A DNA stretch of 64,000 nt from Verrucomicrobiota bacterium (GTDB taxonomy: Bacteria > Verrucomicrobiota > Verrucomicrobiia > Opitutales > Opitutaceae): positions 30,053 through 94,052 of the forward strand of contig VHCJ01000003.1 in assembly GCA_016871755.1 (NCBI GenBank), given 5' to 3'. The stretch's first letter is position 1. Each line of letters starts with the position of its first letter. The translations under genes and the position numbers were made by a program. Under the pieces are notes generated by a model that saw only the letters and a list, made by a program, of their open reading frames with translations, ran no database searches and was not told where the DNA came from. Positions 35,478-43,961 of the stretch are shown here, piece by piece.

Positions 35478-36527
35478 GTGACCACTCCCAGCGCCTCCCT
35501 TTCCGCCGCCGGTGATCCGGCGGGATTTCCCAGAGATTTGCCGGCTTCCGCTTCCCCGAGTGGCGGGGTGGCGGGAGCGGAGGCGGAACTGCGGGTGGAC
35601 GGCGGGGTGGCGGGGACGTTGTGCCCCGGGGCCTCGGAGGTGGACTACCGCTGGACGCCGGGAGCTGATCCGCGGAGCCCGGCGGAGATCGAGGCGTTCT
35701 TTCACTCTCCCGCGATCGCGGTGCTGAAGGAGCGCATCTGCGACATCGGGCGCCGGCTCTGGCAGCGCGAGTACACGGACGGGAACGGCGGCAACATCAC
35801 GATCCGCGTCGGTGACCGACTGGCGCTGTGCACGCCGACCCTGATGTGCAAGGGCTTCATGCGACCGGAGGACGTGTGCTTGGTGGACTTCGATGGCCGC
35901 CACCTGGCGGGGCAGCGGACGCCGACGAGCGAGGCGTTGACGCATTTCGCGATCATGACGCGGCAACCGGCGGCCAAGTCCTGCGTGCATGCCCATCCTC
36001 CGCATGCGACCGCGTTTGCCATCGGGCACGCGGAGATCCCGCAGTACCTGATTCCGGAAGTGGAAATTTTCCTCGGGAAGATTGGCGTCGCGGAGTATGG
36101 CACCCCGGGCTCGGCGGCGTACGCGGCCCTCATCGGTGAGGCGGCGCGTGACCATCAAGCCGTGCTGATGAAGAACCACGGCGTCATGGTCTGGGGGCAT
36201 GACATCGAGGACGCGTACTGGAAGATGGAGAACGTCGATGCCTACTGCCGGATGATCTGGATTGCGGCGGGGTTGGGCGGCGGACTCCGGGCGTTCTCCG
36301 GACGGCAGGCCAAGGAACTGATTCAGCGCCGGCAGCGACAGGGTATGACGGATGTCCGGGCCTCGCTGGGCGAGGAAGACTTGGTGAATCGCACCGATCT
36401 CCGCCGTTGGGGTCGGGATGGGGCGGCGGGAACGGCCGGGGCATCGCCCGCGCCGCTCACGGAGGCGCACCTTGAGGTGATCGTGCGCGCGGTGACCGAG
36501 CGCGTTCTCCGGGAACTGGGGCGCTGA
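35478..36527 (+). CDS. Class II aldolase with a microcompartment-type C-terminal helix
   Basis: 349 residues from the GTG at 35478. An unusual low-complexity leader of about 70 residues precedes the catalytic domain. The domain has GNGGNITIR (103-110), LCTPTLMCKGFM, Glu152 in TPTSEALTHF, zinc ligands His171 and His173 (CVHAHPPHATAF) and a third at His234 (KNHGVMVWGHD). This is the fuculose/rhamnulose-1-phosphate aldolase pattern, yielding DHAP and lactaldehyde. The C-terminus is a Gly/Ala/Pro linker (310-326) and then an amphipathic helix (LEVIVRAVTERVLRELG, 332-348), the architecture of encapsulation peptides that direct enzymes into bacterial microcompartments. No shell genes lie in this window. 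A DeoR regulator is divergent. Confidence 0.88.
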   Translation: MTTPSASLSAAGDPAGFPRDLPASASPSGGVAGAEAELRVDGGVAGTLCPGASEVDYRWTPGADPRSPAEIEAFFHSPAIAVLKERICDIGRRLWQREYTDGNGGNITIRVGDRLALCTPTLMCKGFMRPEDVCLVDFDGRHLAGQRTPTSEALTHFAIMTRQPAAKSCVHAHPPHATAFAIGHAEIPQYLIPEVEIFLGKIGVAEYGTPGSAAYAALIGEAARDHQAVLMKNHGVMVWGHDIEDAYWKMENVDAYCRMIWIAAGLGGGLRAFSGRQAKELIQRRQRQGMTDVRASLGEEDLVNRTDLRRWGRDGAAGTAGASPAPLTEAHLEVIVRAVTERVLRELGR

Positions 36528-36544
36528 CAACGGACGGCCGTCCC

Positions 36545-36564
36545 TCAGCCCGGCCTTGGGCTGA
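36545..36564 (+). terminator. Possible terminator hairpin after the aldolase gene
   Basis: TCAGCCC-GGCCTT-GGGCTGA forms a 7-bp stem 17 bases after the aldolase stop codon. No T-run follows, so confidence is modest. Confidence 0.4.
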
Positions 36565-36696
36565 CTCTCGGAATCAGCCGCGCGCGGCGACCGGCGGAAT
36601 CGGCGGGCGCATCGGCCCTGCGGTCAACTGACTTTGCGAACCTCGCCGGCGGGCTTCACCGCTGACGAGGGGATGTGCGGCGGAGGACGGATGCCC

Positions 36697-37152
36697 TCAG
36701 CCCTTCTTTTCCTGCTTCTTGAATTCCTTGTGGCCCTGCTTCTGGCGGGCGCCGAGATCGGCGACGATCTTCTCGGCCTCGGCGTTGTTGTCAGCCTTGA
36801 GCGCGGCCTCCAGCGGGGCGAGGGCGGCGGTGAATTCCTGCATCTGCTTCTTGTAGGCCGCGATGAAGGCGGGGCGCTCGGCTTCCGGGCGCTCGGCGGC
36901 CAGCTTCGGGACCAGTTTCACGGACTCCTCGGACGCAGCGCGGAGCGTGGCGACCAGCTCCAGCGAGTTGGCGTTCTTGGTGGCATCAGTCACTTGGCGC
37001 CGCAGCTTGCGGAACGCGCCGTTCATCTTGTCCATGGCATCCTCGAGGGCGGAATGCTTCTCGCCGGCGGCGGCGCGAAGGGTCGGCAGTGCGGGCGTGA
37101 GGAACGCCAAGGCAAGGATGGGGAGGAGGGCTCGCTTGAGGAGGGAGTTCAT
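36697..37152 (-). CDS. Cytochrome b562-like periplasmic protein
   Basis: 151 residues with a signal peptide (MNSLLKRALLPILALAFLTPALPTLRAAAG). The mature part is a charged four-helix bundle matching cytochrome b562: ALEDAMDKMNGAFRKLRRQVTDA at the start of helix 1 and NNAEAEKIVADLGARQKQGHKEFKK in helix 4. Met40 (or Met43) and His141 stand where the two axial haem ligands of b562 sit. Expected to be a soluble periplasmic electron carrier, though some b562-fold proteins have lost haem. It lies downstream of the SGNH hydrolase gene on the same strand, 139 bp away. Confidence 0.78.
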   Translation of the reverse strand: MNSLLKRALLPILALAFLTPALPTLRAAAGEKHSALEDAMDKMNGAFRKLRRQVTDATKNANSLELVATLRAASEESVKLVPKLAAERPEAERPAFIAAYKKQMQEFTAALAPLEAALKADNNAEAEKIVADLGARQKQGHKEFKKQEKKG

Positions 37153-37291
37153 GGAGGGAGAAAAGCGGGAGGTTTACGGGGGTGAAAGGACACGCGAAAG
37201 AGAGTCGGAGTTCCCGGGAGGCGCAAGGTCGGAATCGGGCTCCGCGGCATCCGGGTGAAGGTCCTGCGGCGCGCCTTCCGCCAAGGGGGCG

Positions 37292-38077
37292 TCAGGAGCG
37301 CGGCGAGGCGTCGGTCAGCAGGCCCGCCTGCCGGAGCACGGGACGCAGGATGCGGGCCCACTGGGCATAACCGGGGGCATTCGGATGGAGGAGGTCGGGG
37401 AACTCCTCCGCGCGGGCGTCGCCTTGGGCGTCGGTGAACGGCGTCCACGTATCGACCACGACGACGTGGGAGCGGGTGCGGGCGACGTCGTCGTAGAGAG
37501 CGTTGATGCGCTGGATCTGGTCGCGGGGCCGCCGCATGGAGGCGGAACTGGGGAAGACGCGGCAAAGGAGGATCGGCAGGTCGGCGCGATGGCGGTGCAG
37601 CGCGTCGAGGATCAGGGCGAGGTTGCTGGCAATGACCTCGGGGGCGGCCTTTTCCTCGAGGTCATTGGTGCCGATGAGCAGCACCACGGCGCGGGGTTGG
37701 AGCGCGACGACGTCCTCCTGCAGGCGCAGCAGCACGCCGCGGGTCGTGTCGCCGCTGATCCCGCGATTGGCGATGCGCAACTCCGGAAAGGCGGCGGGCA
37801 GCCCGGCTTCCCAACCCTGCGTGATGGAGTCACCGAGGAAGACCACCGCTCCGCGGTCCTTCGCGACGTCCGCGGCCCAGACGGAGCGGCGTTCGTTCCA
37901 GAGCTTCTGAAACCAGTCCATCCGCCGCAGCGGTCCGGCCCCCGGGAGGCCCTCGTCGGTCGCCGGCAGCGGGAATCTCAGGGTGGGCTCGGCCCGGCCT
38001 TCGGCGCAGACGGCGGCGAGGAGCACTGTGAGGCTGGCAAGGAGCGGACGGCGAAGGGCGCGAAGGGTATGCGGCAT
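37292..38077 (-). CDS. Exported SGNH/GDSL-family hydrolase
   Basis: 261 residues from MPHTLRALRRPLLASLTVLLAAVCAEGRA at 38077, a signal peptide. Catalytic blocks: block I VVFLGDSITQGWEAGLP (Ser nucleophile), block II IANRGISGDTTRGVLLRL (Gly), block III VVLLIGTNDLEEKA (Asn), block V FPDLLHPNAPGYAQWA (Asp-xx-His). This is the platelet-activating-factor acetylhydrolase/GDSL type, which removes acyl or acetyl groups from lipids or glycans. It is divergent from the MFS transporter gene. The substrate cannot be read from the sequence. Confidence 0.92.
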   Translation of the reverse strand: MPHTLRALRRPLLASLTVLLAAVCAEGRAEPTLRFPLPATDEGLPGAGPLRRMDWFQKLWNERRSVWAADVAKDRGAVVFLGDSITQGWEAGLPAAFPELRIANRGISGDTTRGVLLRLQEDVVALQPRAVVLLIGTNDLEEKAAPEVIASNLALILDALHRHRADLPILLCRVFPSSASMRRPRDQIQRINALYDDVARTRSHVVVVDTWTPFTDAQGDARAEEFPDLLHPNAPGYAQWARILRPVLRQAGLLTDASPRS

Positions 38078-38266
38078 GGCGGTCAAGCGTGGGGGCGGCC
38101 TGCGCGGGCGGCAAGCGCGGCGGCGGGCCGCGGGGCGGTGGGTCACGGCAGCCGGTTGCGGCACGGTTAGACTTGCCATGGCGGCCGGTTTTCAGGTCTT
38201 GTCGCGCGCTTTTGCTCGGCTCCCCGGACGTCCGGGCCGGCCGTGCCCTCGCTTACCCTTCCCCGC

Positions 38267-39640
38267 ATGCAAAACCCTCCCTCGCCGCGGCCCGAGGCGT
38301 CGAACCGGCGTCTCGTGGCAGTCCTCACCACCGCCTTCCTTGGCTGGATGTTCGATGGCCTTGAAATGGGCATCTTCCCGCTGATCGCGCGTCCGGCGCT
38401 GCAGCAGATGCAAGGCCAGCACGGACTCATCGCCTCCGACGCCTTCGTGGGCGCGTGGATGGGCTACGTCACGGCCGCCTTTCTGCTTGGGGCGGCGGCG
38501 GGTGGCGTGGTCTTCGGGTGGCTCGGGGATCGCATCGGCCGCGTGCGGGCGATGGCGCTCAGCATCCTGTGCTACTCCCTGTTCACCGGGCTGGTGTACT
38601 TCGCGACCGAGCCGTGGCACTTGCTGGTGACGCGCTTCATCGCGGCGTTGGGCATGGGCGGCGAGTGGTCGCTGGGCGTCGCGTTGGTGATGGAGGTGTG
38701 GCCGGAAAAGCACCGCCCCCTGCTTGCGGGCGTCATCGGTGCCGCCGCCAACGTCGGCTTCGCGCTGATCGCCGTCATTGGGCTCTTTTTCCAAGTCACC
38801 GTCGATTCCTGGCGCTGGGTGGCTCTGGTCGGCGCGGCGCCGGCGTTCCTCACGTTCTTCATCCGGCTGCACGTCCCCGAGTCGGAGCGCTGGCAGGAGA
38901 CCCAGAAGGGCGACCAGAAGAACCGTCCGCTTCAGGAGGTGCTGCGTCCGCCGATGATCAAGACCACTCTCTTTGCGACGCTGCTGGCGTCGGTGGCGCT
39001 GATCGGCACGTGGGGATCGGTCCAATGGCTGCCGCTCTGGGCGGACCAGATGGCGCAGAAGCAGTCGGTGGTGACGGCGCTGGCGGAGAAGAGCGCGGCG
39101 GTGACGCCCGGGTCGGCGGCGCCGACGGCGACGTCCCCGGAGGTCGTGCAGCGGGCGAAGGAAATCAAGGATCACCGCGCCAAGGCCTACACGCAGGTGA
39201 GTTCCTCCGTGGGCGCGATCTTCGGGTGCGTCCTCGGCGGCTGGCTGGGCGGGTTCTTCCGCCGCCGGACCGCCTACTTCGTGCTCTGCCTCCTTTCGCT
39301 CGGGGCGTGCGCCTGGCTCTTCCGCGGGACCATGGTGTATGACTTCCGCTTTGTCGCGGTCACCTTCCTCGTCGGCGGGCTGACGGCGGCGTTCTACGGC
39401 TGGTTCCCTCTCTACCTGCCGGAATTGTTCCCGACGCGCGTGCGGGCGACGGGGCAGGGCATCGCGTTCAACGCCGGGCGCGTGCTCGCGGCGGCGGGTG
39501 CGCTGCAGATGGGCGCGCTGATGCAGGCGTTCAACGGCGACTACGGCCGCGCGGGCGCGGTCATCACGCTCGTCTACGGGGTGGGTCTCGTGCTCGCCTT
39601 TTTCGCCGTCGAGACCAAGGGCAGGCCGCTTCCGGAGTAG
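38267..39640 (+). CDS. MFS transporter
   Basis: 457 residues from MQNPPSPRPEASNRR at 38267. Twelve-helix major facilitator of the sugar/metabolite type: FLGWMFDGLEMGIFPLIARPAL in helix 1, the loop 2-3 motif GWLGDRIGRVRAM, and FIAALGMGGEWSLGVALVMEVWPEKHRP (helix 4 and loop). The helix 10-12 region is LPELFPTRVRATGQGIAFNAGRVLAAAG, with VETKGRPLPE at the end. A soluble loop of about 60 residues in the middle (WADQMAQKQSVVTALAEK...VQRAKEIKDHRAKAY) is longer than usual. The pattern resembles the metabolite:H+ symporters (sialate/aromatic acid type). The substrate is unknown. Confidence 0.9.
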   Translation: MQNPPSPRPEASNRRLVAVLTTAFLGWMFDGLEMGIFPLIARPALQQMQGQHGLIASDAFVGAWMGYVTAAFLLGAAAGGVVFGWLGDRIGRVRAMALSILCYSLFTGLVYFATEPWHLLVTRFIAALGMGGEWSLGVALVMEVWPEKHRPLLAGVIGAAANVGFALIAVIGLFFQVTVDSWRWVALVGAAPAFLTFFIRLHVPESERWQETQKGDQKNRPLQEVLRPPMIKTTLFATLLASVALIGTWGSVQWLPLWADQMAQKQSVVTALAEKSAAVTPGSAAPTATSPEVVQRAKEIKDHRAKAYTQVSSSVGAIFGCVLGGWLGGFFRRRTAYFVLCLLSLGACAWLFRGTMVYDFRFVAVTFLVGGLTAAFYGWFPLYLPELFPTRVRATGQGIAFNAGRVLAAAGALQMGALMQAFNGDYGRAGAVITLVYGVGLVLAFFAVETKGRPLPE

Positions 39641-39789
39641 TCCCGGCGGGCGGCCTCGGGCGGGGCGGGGAGCGCCGCCGCTCCGGGCCCGCCCCCAAGC
39701 CGCGTCCGGCTCGGGGCGACGTCGCGGTGGGTCGTTGGATTCAGGTTGTCGCTCCCCCGGCGCCTCGGTGACTCTCGGCTGTCTTCACG

Positions 39790-41229
39790 ATGAACGTCTA
39801 CTTCATGGGCATCTGCGGCACCGCCATGGGCAACGCGGCGCTGCTGGCGCGGGCGGCGGGCCATGCGGTCAGCGGCGCCGACACCGGCGTCTATCCGCCG
39901 ATGAGCACGGTGCTCGCGGAGGCGGGCATCACGATTCACGAAGGGTTCGATGCGGCGCGGCTCGCCCGGCTCGCGCCCGATCTCGTGGTCATTGGCAATG
40001 CGATGTCCCGCGGCAACCCGGAGGTGGAATGGTTGCTCGACGAACGCGCGCTGCCCTTCACGTCGCTGCCGGCGCTGCTGCACGACCTGATTCTCCGGCG
40101 TCGCCGCAACCTCGTCGTGGCCGGGACGCACGGGAAGACCACCACCACCGCCATGGCGGCCTTCCTGCTCCGGGAGAACGGGCGGGATCCGGGATTCCTG
40201 ATCGGTGGCGTCCCGCAGGATCCGCCCACCGGCGCGCACCTTGGCGCGGAGTCCGACCCATTCGTGATCGAGGGCGACGAGTACGACAGCGCCTTCTTCG
40301 ACAAGCGCGGGAAGTTCATCCACTACGCGCCGCGCGTCGCGGTGCTGAACAACCTCGAGTTCGATCACGCCGACATCTTCCGCGATGTCGTGGACATCCA
40401 GCGCAGCTTCCTGCACCTGACCCGCATCGTCCCGCGGGCCGGATGGGTCGTGCTGAATGGCGACGACCCCCACCTCGCCGCCTTGGGCCCACTGGGTTGG
40501 ACGCAGGTGATCCGTGTGGGCCTCGGCGAGCACAACGATGTTCGGTTGATCGCTCCGACCGAGACGCCGGCGGGCATCCGCTTCTCGCTCACGTGGTCGG
40601 GTCAGCCTTGGACCGACTTGCAACTCTCCGTGGCCGGCGTCTTCAACGCCCGCAATGCCGCCATGGCCGCGACGGCGGCGGCGTTGGTCACGACCGCGCC
40701 GGGCGCCACGCTGCCTCCGCCGCGGGAGCGGTTTGATCCGGCACCCCTTGCGCGCTTCCGCGGGGTGCGCCGGCGGCAGGAGGTGCTGGCGGAGCGGGAT
40801 GGGCTGACGGTCGTGGAGGACTTTGGGCACCATCCGACGGCGCTCGCGGAGACGCTGACGTCGCTCCGGGCGCGTCACCCCGGAGCGCGGCTGACGGCGG
40901 TCTTCGAACCGCGGAGCAACACGGCGCGCACGCGCGTCCTGCAGGAGCCCTTCGGCCGGGCGCTGGCGCTGGCGGACGAGGTGTTCCTCGGGGCGGTCAA
41001 CCGCGCCGAGAAGCTCCGTCCGGAGGAGCGTTTCGACGCGGCCGGCCTCGCCCAGCACCTCACCGCACAGGGCCGCCCGGCGCTGGCGGCGGAGACCAAC
41101 CTGGCCTTGCTGGAGGCTCTCCTGCGGCGCAACGAGGCTCTCGCGCCGCACGGGCCGCGCGTGGTGGTGTTCTTCTCGAACGGCAGCTTCGACGGCATCA
41201 TCGGGCGCTTCGCCCGGGAGGCCCGCTGA
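39790..41229 (+). CDS. mpl: UDP-N-acetylmuramate:L-Ala-gamma-D-Glu-meso-DAP ligase
   Basis: 479 residues. Mur-ligase fold: MNVYFMGICGTAMGNAALLARAAGHAVSGAD (UDP-binding N-domain), ATP loop VAGTHGKTTTTAM, FVIEGDEYDSAFFDKRGKFIHYAPRVAVLNNLEFDHADIF (Mpl-specific), and C-domain VVEDFGHHPTALAETLTSLRARHPGARLTAVFEPRSNTARTRVLQ. It reattaches murein tripeptide to UDP-MurNAc in peptidoglycan recycling, which supports a Gram-negative-type envelope. It is convergent with the ABC ATPase gene 18 bp away. Confidence 0.96.
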   Translation: MNVYFMGICGTAMGNAALLARAAGHAVSGADTGVYPPMSTVLAEAGITIHEGFDAARLARLAPDLVVIGNAMSRGNPEVEWLLDERALPFTSLPALLHDLILRRRRNLVVAGTHGKTTTTAMAAFLLRENGRDPGFLIGGVPQDPPTGAHLGAESDPFVIEGDEYDSAFFDKRGKFIHYAPRVAVLNNLEFDHADIFRDVVDIQRSFLHLTRIVPRAGWVVLNGDDPHLAALGPLGWTQVIRVGLGEHNDVRLIAPTETPAGIRFSLTWSGQPWTDLQLSVAGVFNARNAAMAATAAALVTTAPGATLPPPRERFDPAPLARFRGVRRRQEVLAERDGLTVVEDFGHHPTALAETLTSLRARHPGARLTAVFEPRSNTARTRVLQEPFGRALALADEVFLGAVNRAEKLRPEERFDAAGLAQHLTAQGRPALAAETNLALLEALLRRNEALAPHGPRVVVFFSNGSFDGIIGRFAREAR

Positions 41230-41247
41230 CGGGGTCGCGTCGGACGA

Positions 41248-42045
41248 CTAGACGTCGACCGAAGCCGTGTAGGCACCCGTGCGGCGGGTGCGGCGAACCT
41301 TGATCGGTGCGTCGAAGAGCGAACTCAGCATCCGGGACGTCACCACCGCATCGAGCGGCCCCGCGGCGTGCCGTCGGCCGCGTTTGAGTCCGAGCGCGTG
41401 GGTGAAGGCGGGGGTGATTTCCTCGACGTGGTGGGTGACGAGCACGAGCGTTGGGGAGCGCGGCTGCCGGGCCAGCGTTTCGACGAAGGCGAGGAACTCC
41501 GCGCGCGCGACCGGGTCGAGCCCCGCGCAAGGTTCGTCGAGGATGAGGAGCCGCGGCTGCGCCATGAGGGCGCGGGCGATGAGGATGCGCTGGCGCTCGC
41601 CCTGCGACAGGTAGAGCCACGGCCGGTCGGCGAGCCCGCCCGCGCCGACGAGGCGCAGGAGGCGCCGGGCATCGGTGTAGTCGACGCGCTGGGTCGGAGC
41701 CCACAGGTCGAGTTGGGCGTAGCGGCCCGAGATCACGGTCTCCACCGCGGGTTCGGCGGCGGGGATGGACGCCTGAATCGCACTGGTGACGATGCCAATC
41801 ATGGGCCGCAACTCCCGCCAGTCGGTCTGCCCGTAGCTGCGACCGAGCAACTCGACCGAACCGGCGCTGGGCGAAAGGTAGCCGAGCAGCGTCTTGAGCA
41901 GCGACGTCTTGCCGCATCCGTTGGCGCCGAGGACGACCCAGTGCTCGCCCCGCTCGATCCGCCAGGACACGTCCTCCAACAGGACCGTGGCGCCGCGGCG
42001 CACGGTGAGGCCCTCGATGGCGAGCAGGGGAGACGGAGCAGGCAT
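41248..42045 (-). CDS. Orphan ABC transporter ATP-binding protein
   Basis: 265 residues. Walker A GANGCGKTS, Q-loop region MIGIVTSAIQ, signature LSQGERQR, Walker B RLLILDEPCAGLD and H-loop VLVTHHVEEI are all intact. The style (WVVLGANGCGKTSLLKTLLGYLSPSAGSVELLG, ETVISGRYAQLDLW) resembles YlmA/ModF-type proteins. No permease or binding-protein gene is adjacent, so either the membrane partner is elsewhere or it has a non-transport role. It is divergent from the secreted EEP gene. Confidence 0.9.
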   Translation of the reverse strand: MPAPSPLLAIEGLTVRRGATVLLEDVSWRIERGEHWVVLGANGCGKTSLLKTLLGYLSPSAGSVELLGRSYGQTDWRELRPMIGIVTSAIQASIPAAEPAVETVISGRYAQLDLWAPTQRVDYTDARRLLRLVGAGGLADRPWLYLSQGERQRILIARALMAQPRLLILDEPCAGLDPVARAEFLAFVETLARQPRSPTLVLVTHHVEEITPAFTHALGLKRGRRHAAGPLDAVVTSRMLSSLFDAPIKVRRTRRTGAYTASVDV

Positions 42046-42110
42046 GGCGGATGAGTCTGAGCGGTCGGCTTGGCGCTGGTCAACGGCGCGCGGGGTTGCT
42101 TTGCTGAGGC

Positions 42111-43538
42111 ATGTCCTGCCGACGTTCCCGGTCCGGCCTCCTGCTCGCCCTCCTCCTCGCGCCGCTTATTCTGTCGGCGCGCCCGTTCTCGGTCCTCGTG
42201 TACAACGTCGAGAACCTCTTCGACGCCGACGGCGAGGCGGCCTACGACGACTACCAGCCCGATCGGTACGGCCAGCGCCAATTCGAGACCAAGCTCCGCA
42301 ACATCGCGTCCGTGGTCGCCCACCTCGACGATGGTCGCGGGCCCGACGTGATCCTCTTCCAGGAGATCGAGGTCGATCGTACGCCGGACCGCGCGCCTTC
42401 CGCCGCGGAGTCGCTGCAGCGGGCCCTCGCGGAGCGCGGGGTGGCGGGCTACACCGTGATCCTCGGTGGGGACGTGGCGACGGAGCGGCATGAAGCCGGC
42501 AACCTCCGCGCAATCCAGTGCGTCACCTTCTCCCGATTCCCGGTCCGCGAGGTGCGCCGGCACCGCACCCGCCTGGCGCGCAACATCCTTGAAGTCACGC
42601 TCGAGGTCGACGGTGCCCGGGTGCACATCTTCAACAACCACTGGAAGTCGGGCGCCGGGGACCCGGGAATGGAGAAGGTTCGGCGCGAGAACGCGGCGGT
42701 GCTGCGGGCCCGGCTCGACGAGATCCTGAAGGCGGACCCGCACGCCGACATTATCCTCGGAGGCGACTTCAATTCGCAGTACAACCAGAACCGTCGCTAT
42801 GCGCAGACGATGCCCGAGACCGCTCTCAATGGTGTCCTGCGCTCGCAAGGAAACGAGCTCGTGATCCGCGGCCCGCAGCGCGATCTTTACAACCTGTGGT
42901 TCGAACTGCCGGAGGCGGAACGCGGCAGCGATGTCTTCCGGGACGAGTGGGGGACGCTGATGCAGATGATCATTTCCCGCGGGCTGTACGACTTCCGCGG
43001 GGTGCAGTACGTCGATAATTCCTTCGCGGTGGTGAAAGTCGCGGGCCTGAACGCCACCCCGGAAGGGCGGCCAGTGCGCTGGACCAACGAGGGGCCGGCG
43101 GGCGCGGGGTTCTCGGATCACTTCCCGATCCTCGCCCGCTTCACGACGGTCCCGGACGGTCGCGCGGACCGTTGGATCATGCTCACCCGACCCTCGGAGA
43201 CGGACGAAGGTCCGGCGCGGGCGGTGCGGGCCCCGCGCGCGGCGGTCGACCTCGCCGCAGCGATCCCCCTTGCCCAGGTCGGCTCGGTGGATCGGCTGCG
43301 GGACGGTTCCTTCACCGGCAAGCCCATCGCGGTGGAGGGCCGCCTCGCGGGCGGCGAACGCCTCGCCGTGGAGGCGCTGGGGGAGACTTGGGACGTGTGG
43401 GTGCCCGACCCGGCCCTGCGGGCGGAACTCCGGCGCCGCTGGCGGGCCGGGGAGAAGATCGCGTTCGTGGGTCAGCTCGGCCGCTACAAGGGCCGCTGGC
43501 AGTTCGTGATCGAGCAGAAGGAGTGGGTGTCGCGCTGA
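42111..43538 (+). CDS. Secreted endonuclease/exonuclease/phosphatase-family protein
   Basis: 475 residues with a signal peptide (MSCRRSRSGLLLALLLAPLILSA). The EEP domain runs to about 345: FSVLVYNVENLFDA, DVILFQEIE (metal-binding Glu), VHIFNNHWKSGAGDPGMEKVR, ADIILGGDFNSQYNQ and GFSDHFPILAR (catalytic His). The last 90 residues (SVDRLRDGSFTGKPIAVEGRLAGGERLAVEA...WVPDPALRAELRRRWRAGEKIAFVGQLGRYKGRWQFVI) look like an added OB-fold nucleic-acid-binding domain. It is a likely extracellular or periplasmic nuclease. The ArsC/Spx-like gene follows after 14 bp. Confidence 0.85.
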   Translation: MSCRRSRSGLLLALLLAPLILSARPFSVLVYNVENLFDADGEAAYDDYQPDRYGQRQFETKLRNIASVVAHLDDGRGPDVILFQEIEVDRTPDRAPSAAESLQRALAERGVAGYTVILGGDVATERHEAGNLRAIQCVTFSRFPVREVRRHRTRLARNILEVTLEVDGARVHIFNNHWKSGAGDPGMEKVRRENAAVLRARLDEILKADPHADIILGGDFNSQYNQNRRYAQTMPETALNGVLRSQGNELVIRGPQRDLYNLWFELPEAERGSDVFRDEWGTLMQMIISRGLYDFRGVQYVDNSFAVVKVAGLNATPEGRPVRWTNEGPAGAGFSDHFPILARFTTVPDGRADRWIMLTRPSETDEGPARAVRAPRAAVDLAAAIPLAQVGSVDRLRDGSFTGKPIAVEGRLAGGERLAVEALGETWDVWVPDPALRAELRRRWRAGEKIAFVGQLGRYKGRWQFVIEQKEWVSR

Positions 43539-43552
43539 CCCGGGTGCCCACG

Positions 43553-43909
43553 ATGTCGGTCACGGTGTACACCTATCGGAACTGCGACGGCTGCCGTCGC
43601 GCGGTGCGTTGGCTGCAGGCTGAGGGCATTGCCTTTGCGGAGAAGCCCATTCGGGAGCAACCGCCGACCGAGGCCGAGTTGAAGCGCGCGCTGGCGTGGG
43701 CGGGAGGGGACGGACGGAGGGCCTTCAATACCTCGGGCCGCGATTACCGGGAGCAGGGACTGGGAACGCAGCTGGCGGATCTGTCGGAGGCGGAGAAGAT
43801 TGCCCGTCTCCGGGCCAGCGGAAACCTCGTCCGCCGTCCGTTCCTCGTGACCCCTCGGCACGTGCGAACCGGTTTTGACGAGGCGGCGTGGCGTGAAGCC
43901 CTCGGCTGA
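43553..43909 (+). CDS. ArsC/Spx-family thioredoxin-fold protein
   Basis: 118 residues from MSVTVYTYRNCDGCRRAVRWLQ at 43553. The CDGC redox pair is in the position of the arsenate reductase/Spx active site, followed by GIAFAEKPIREQPPTEAELKRAL and the C-terminal LVRRPFLVTPRHVRTGFDEAAWREAL with the R-P-cis-Pro element of the family. It could be a thiol-disulfide enzyme or an arsenate-reductase relative. Bacillithiol made by the nearby bsh genes would be a plausible partner thiol, but that is inference. Confidence 0.82.
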   Translation: MSVTVYTYRNCDGCRRAVRWLQAEGIAFAEKPIREQPPTEAELKRALAWAGGDGRRAFNTSGRDYREQGLGTQLADLSEAEKIARLRASGNLVRRPFLVTPRHVRTGFDEAAWREALG

Positions 43910-43961
43910 CACGGGGCGTTTTCCTTTTGCGGCGGGCGTGGTCCCGCGCACCATTGCCGCC

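Noticed and set aside
34618..36527. A bacterial microcompartment locus
   Set aside because: Only the DeoR regulator and an aldolase with a targeting-like tail are present. No shell protein (BMC-H or BMC-P) sequence was seen anywhere in the window, so I report only the tail.
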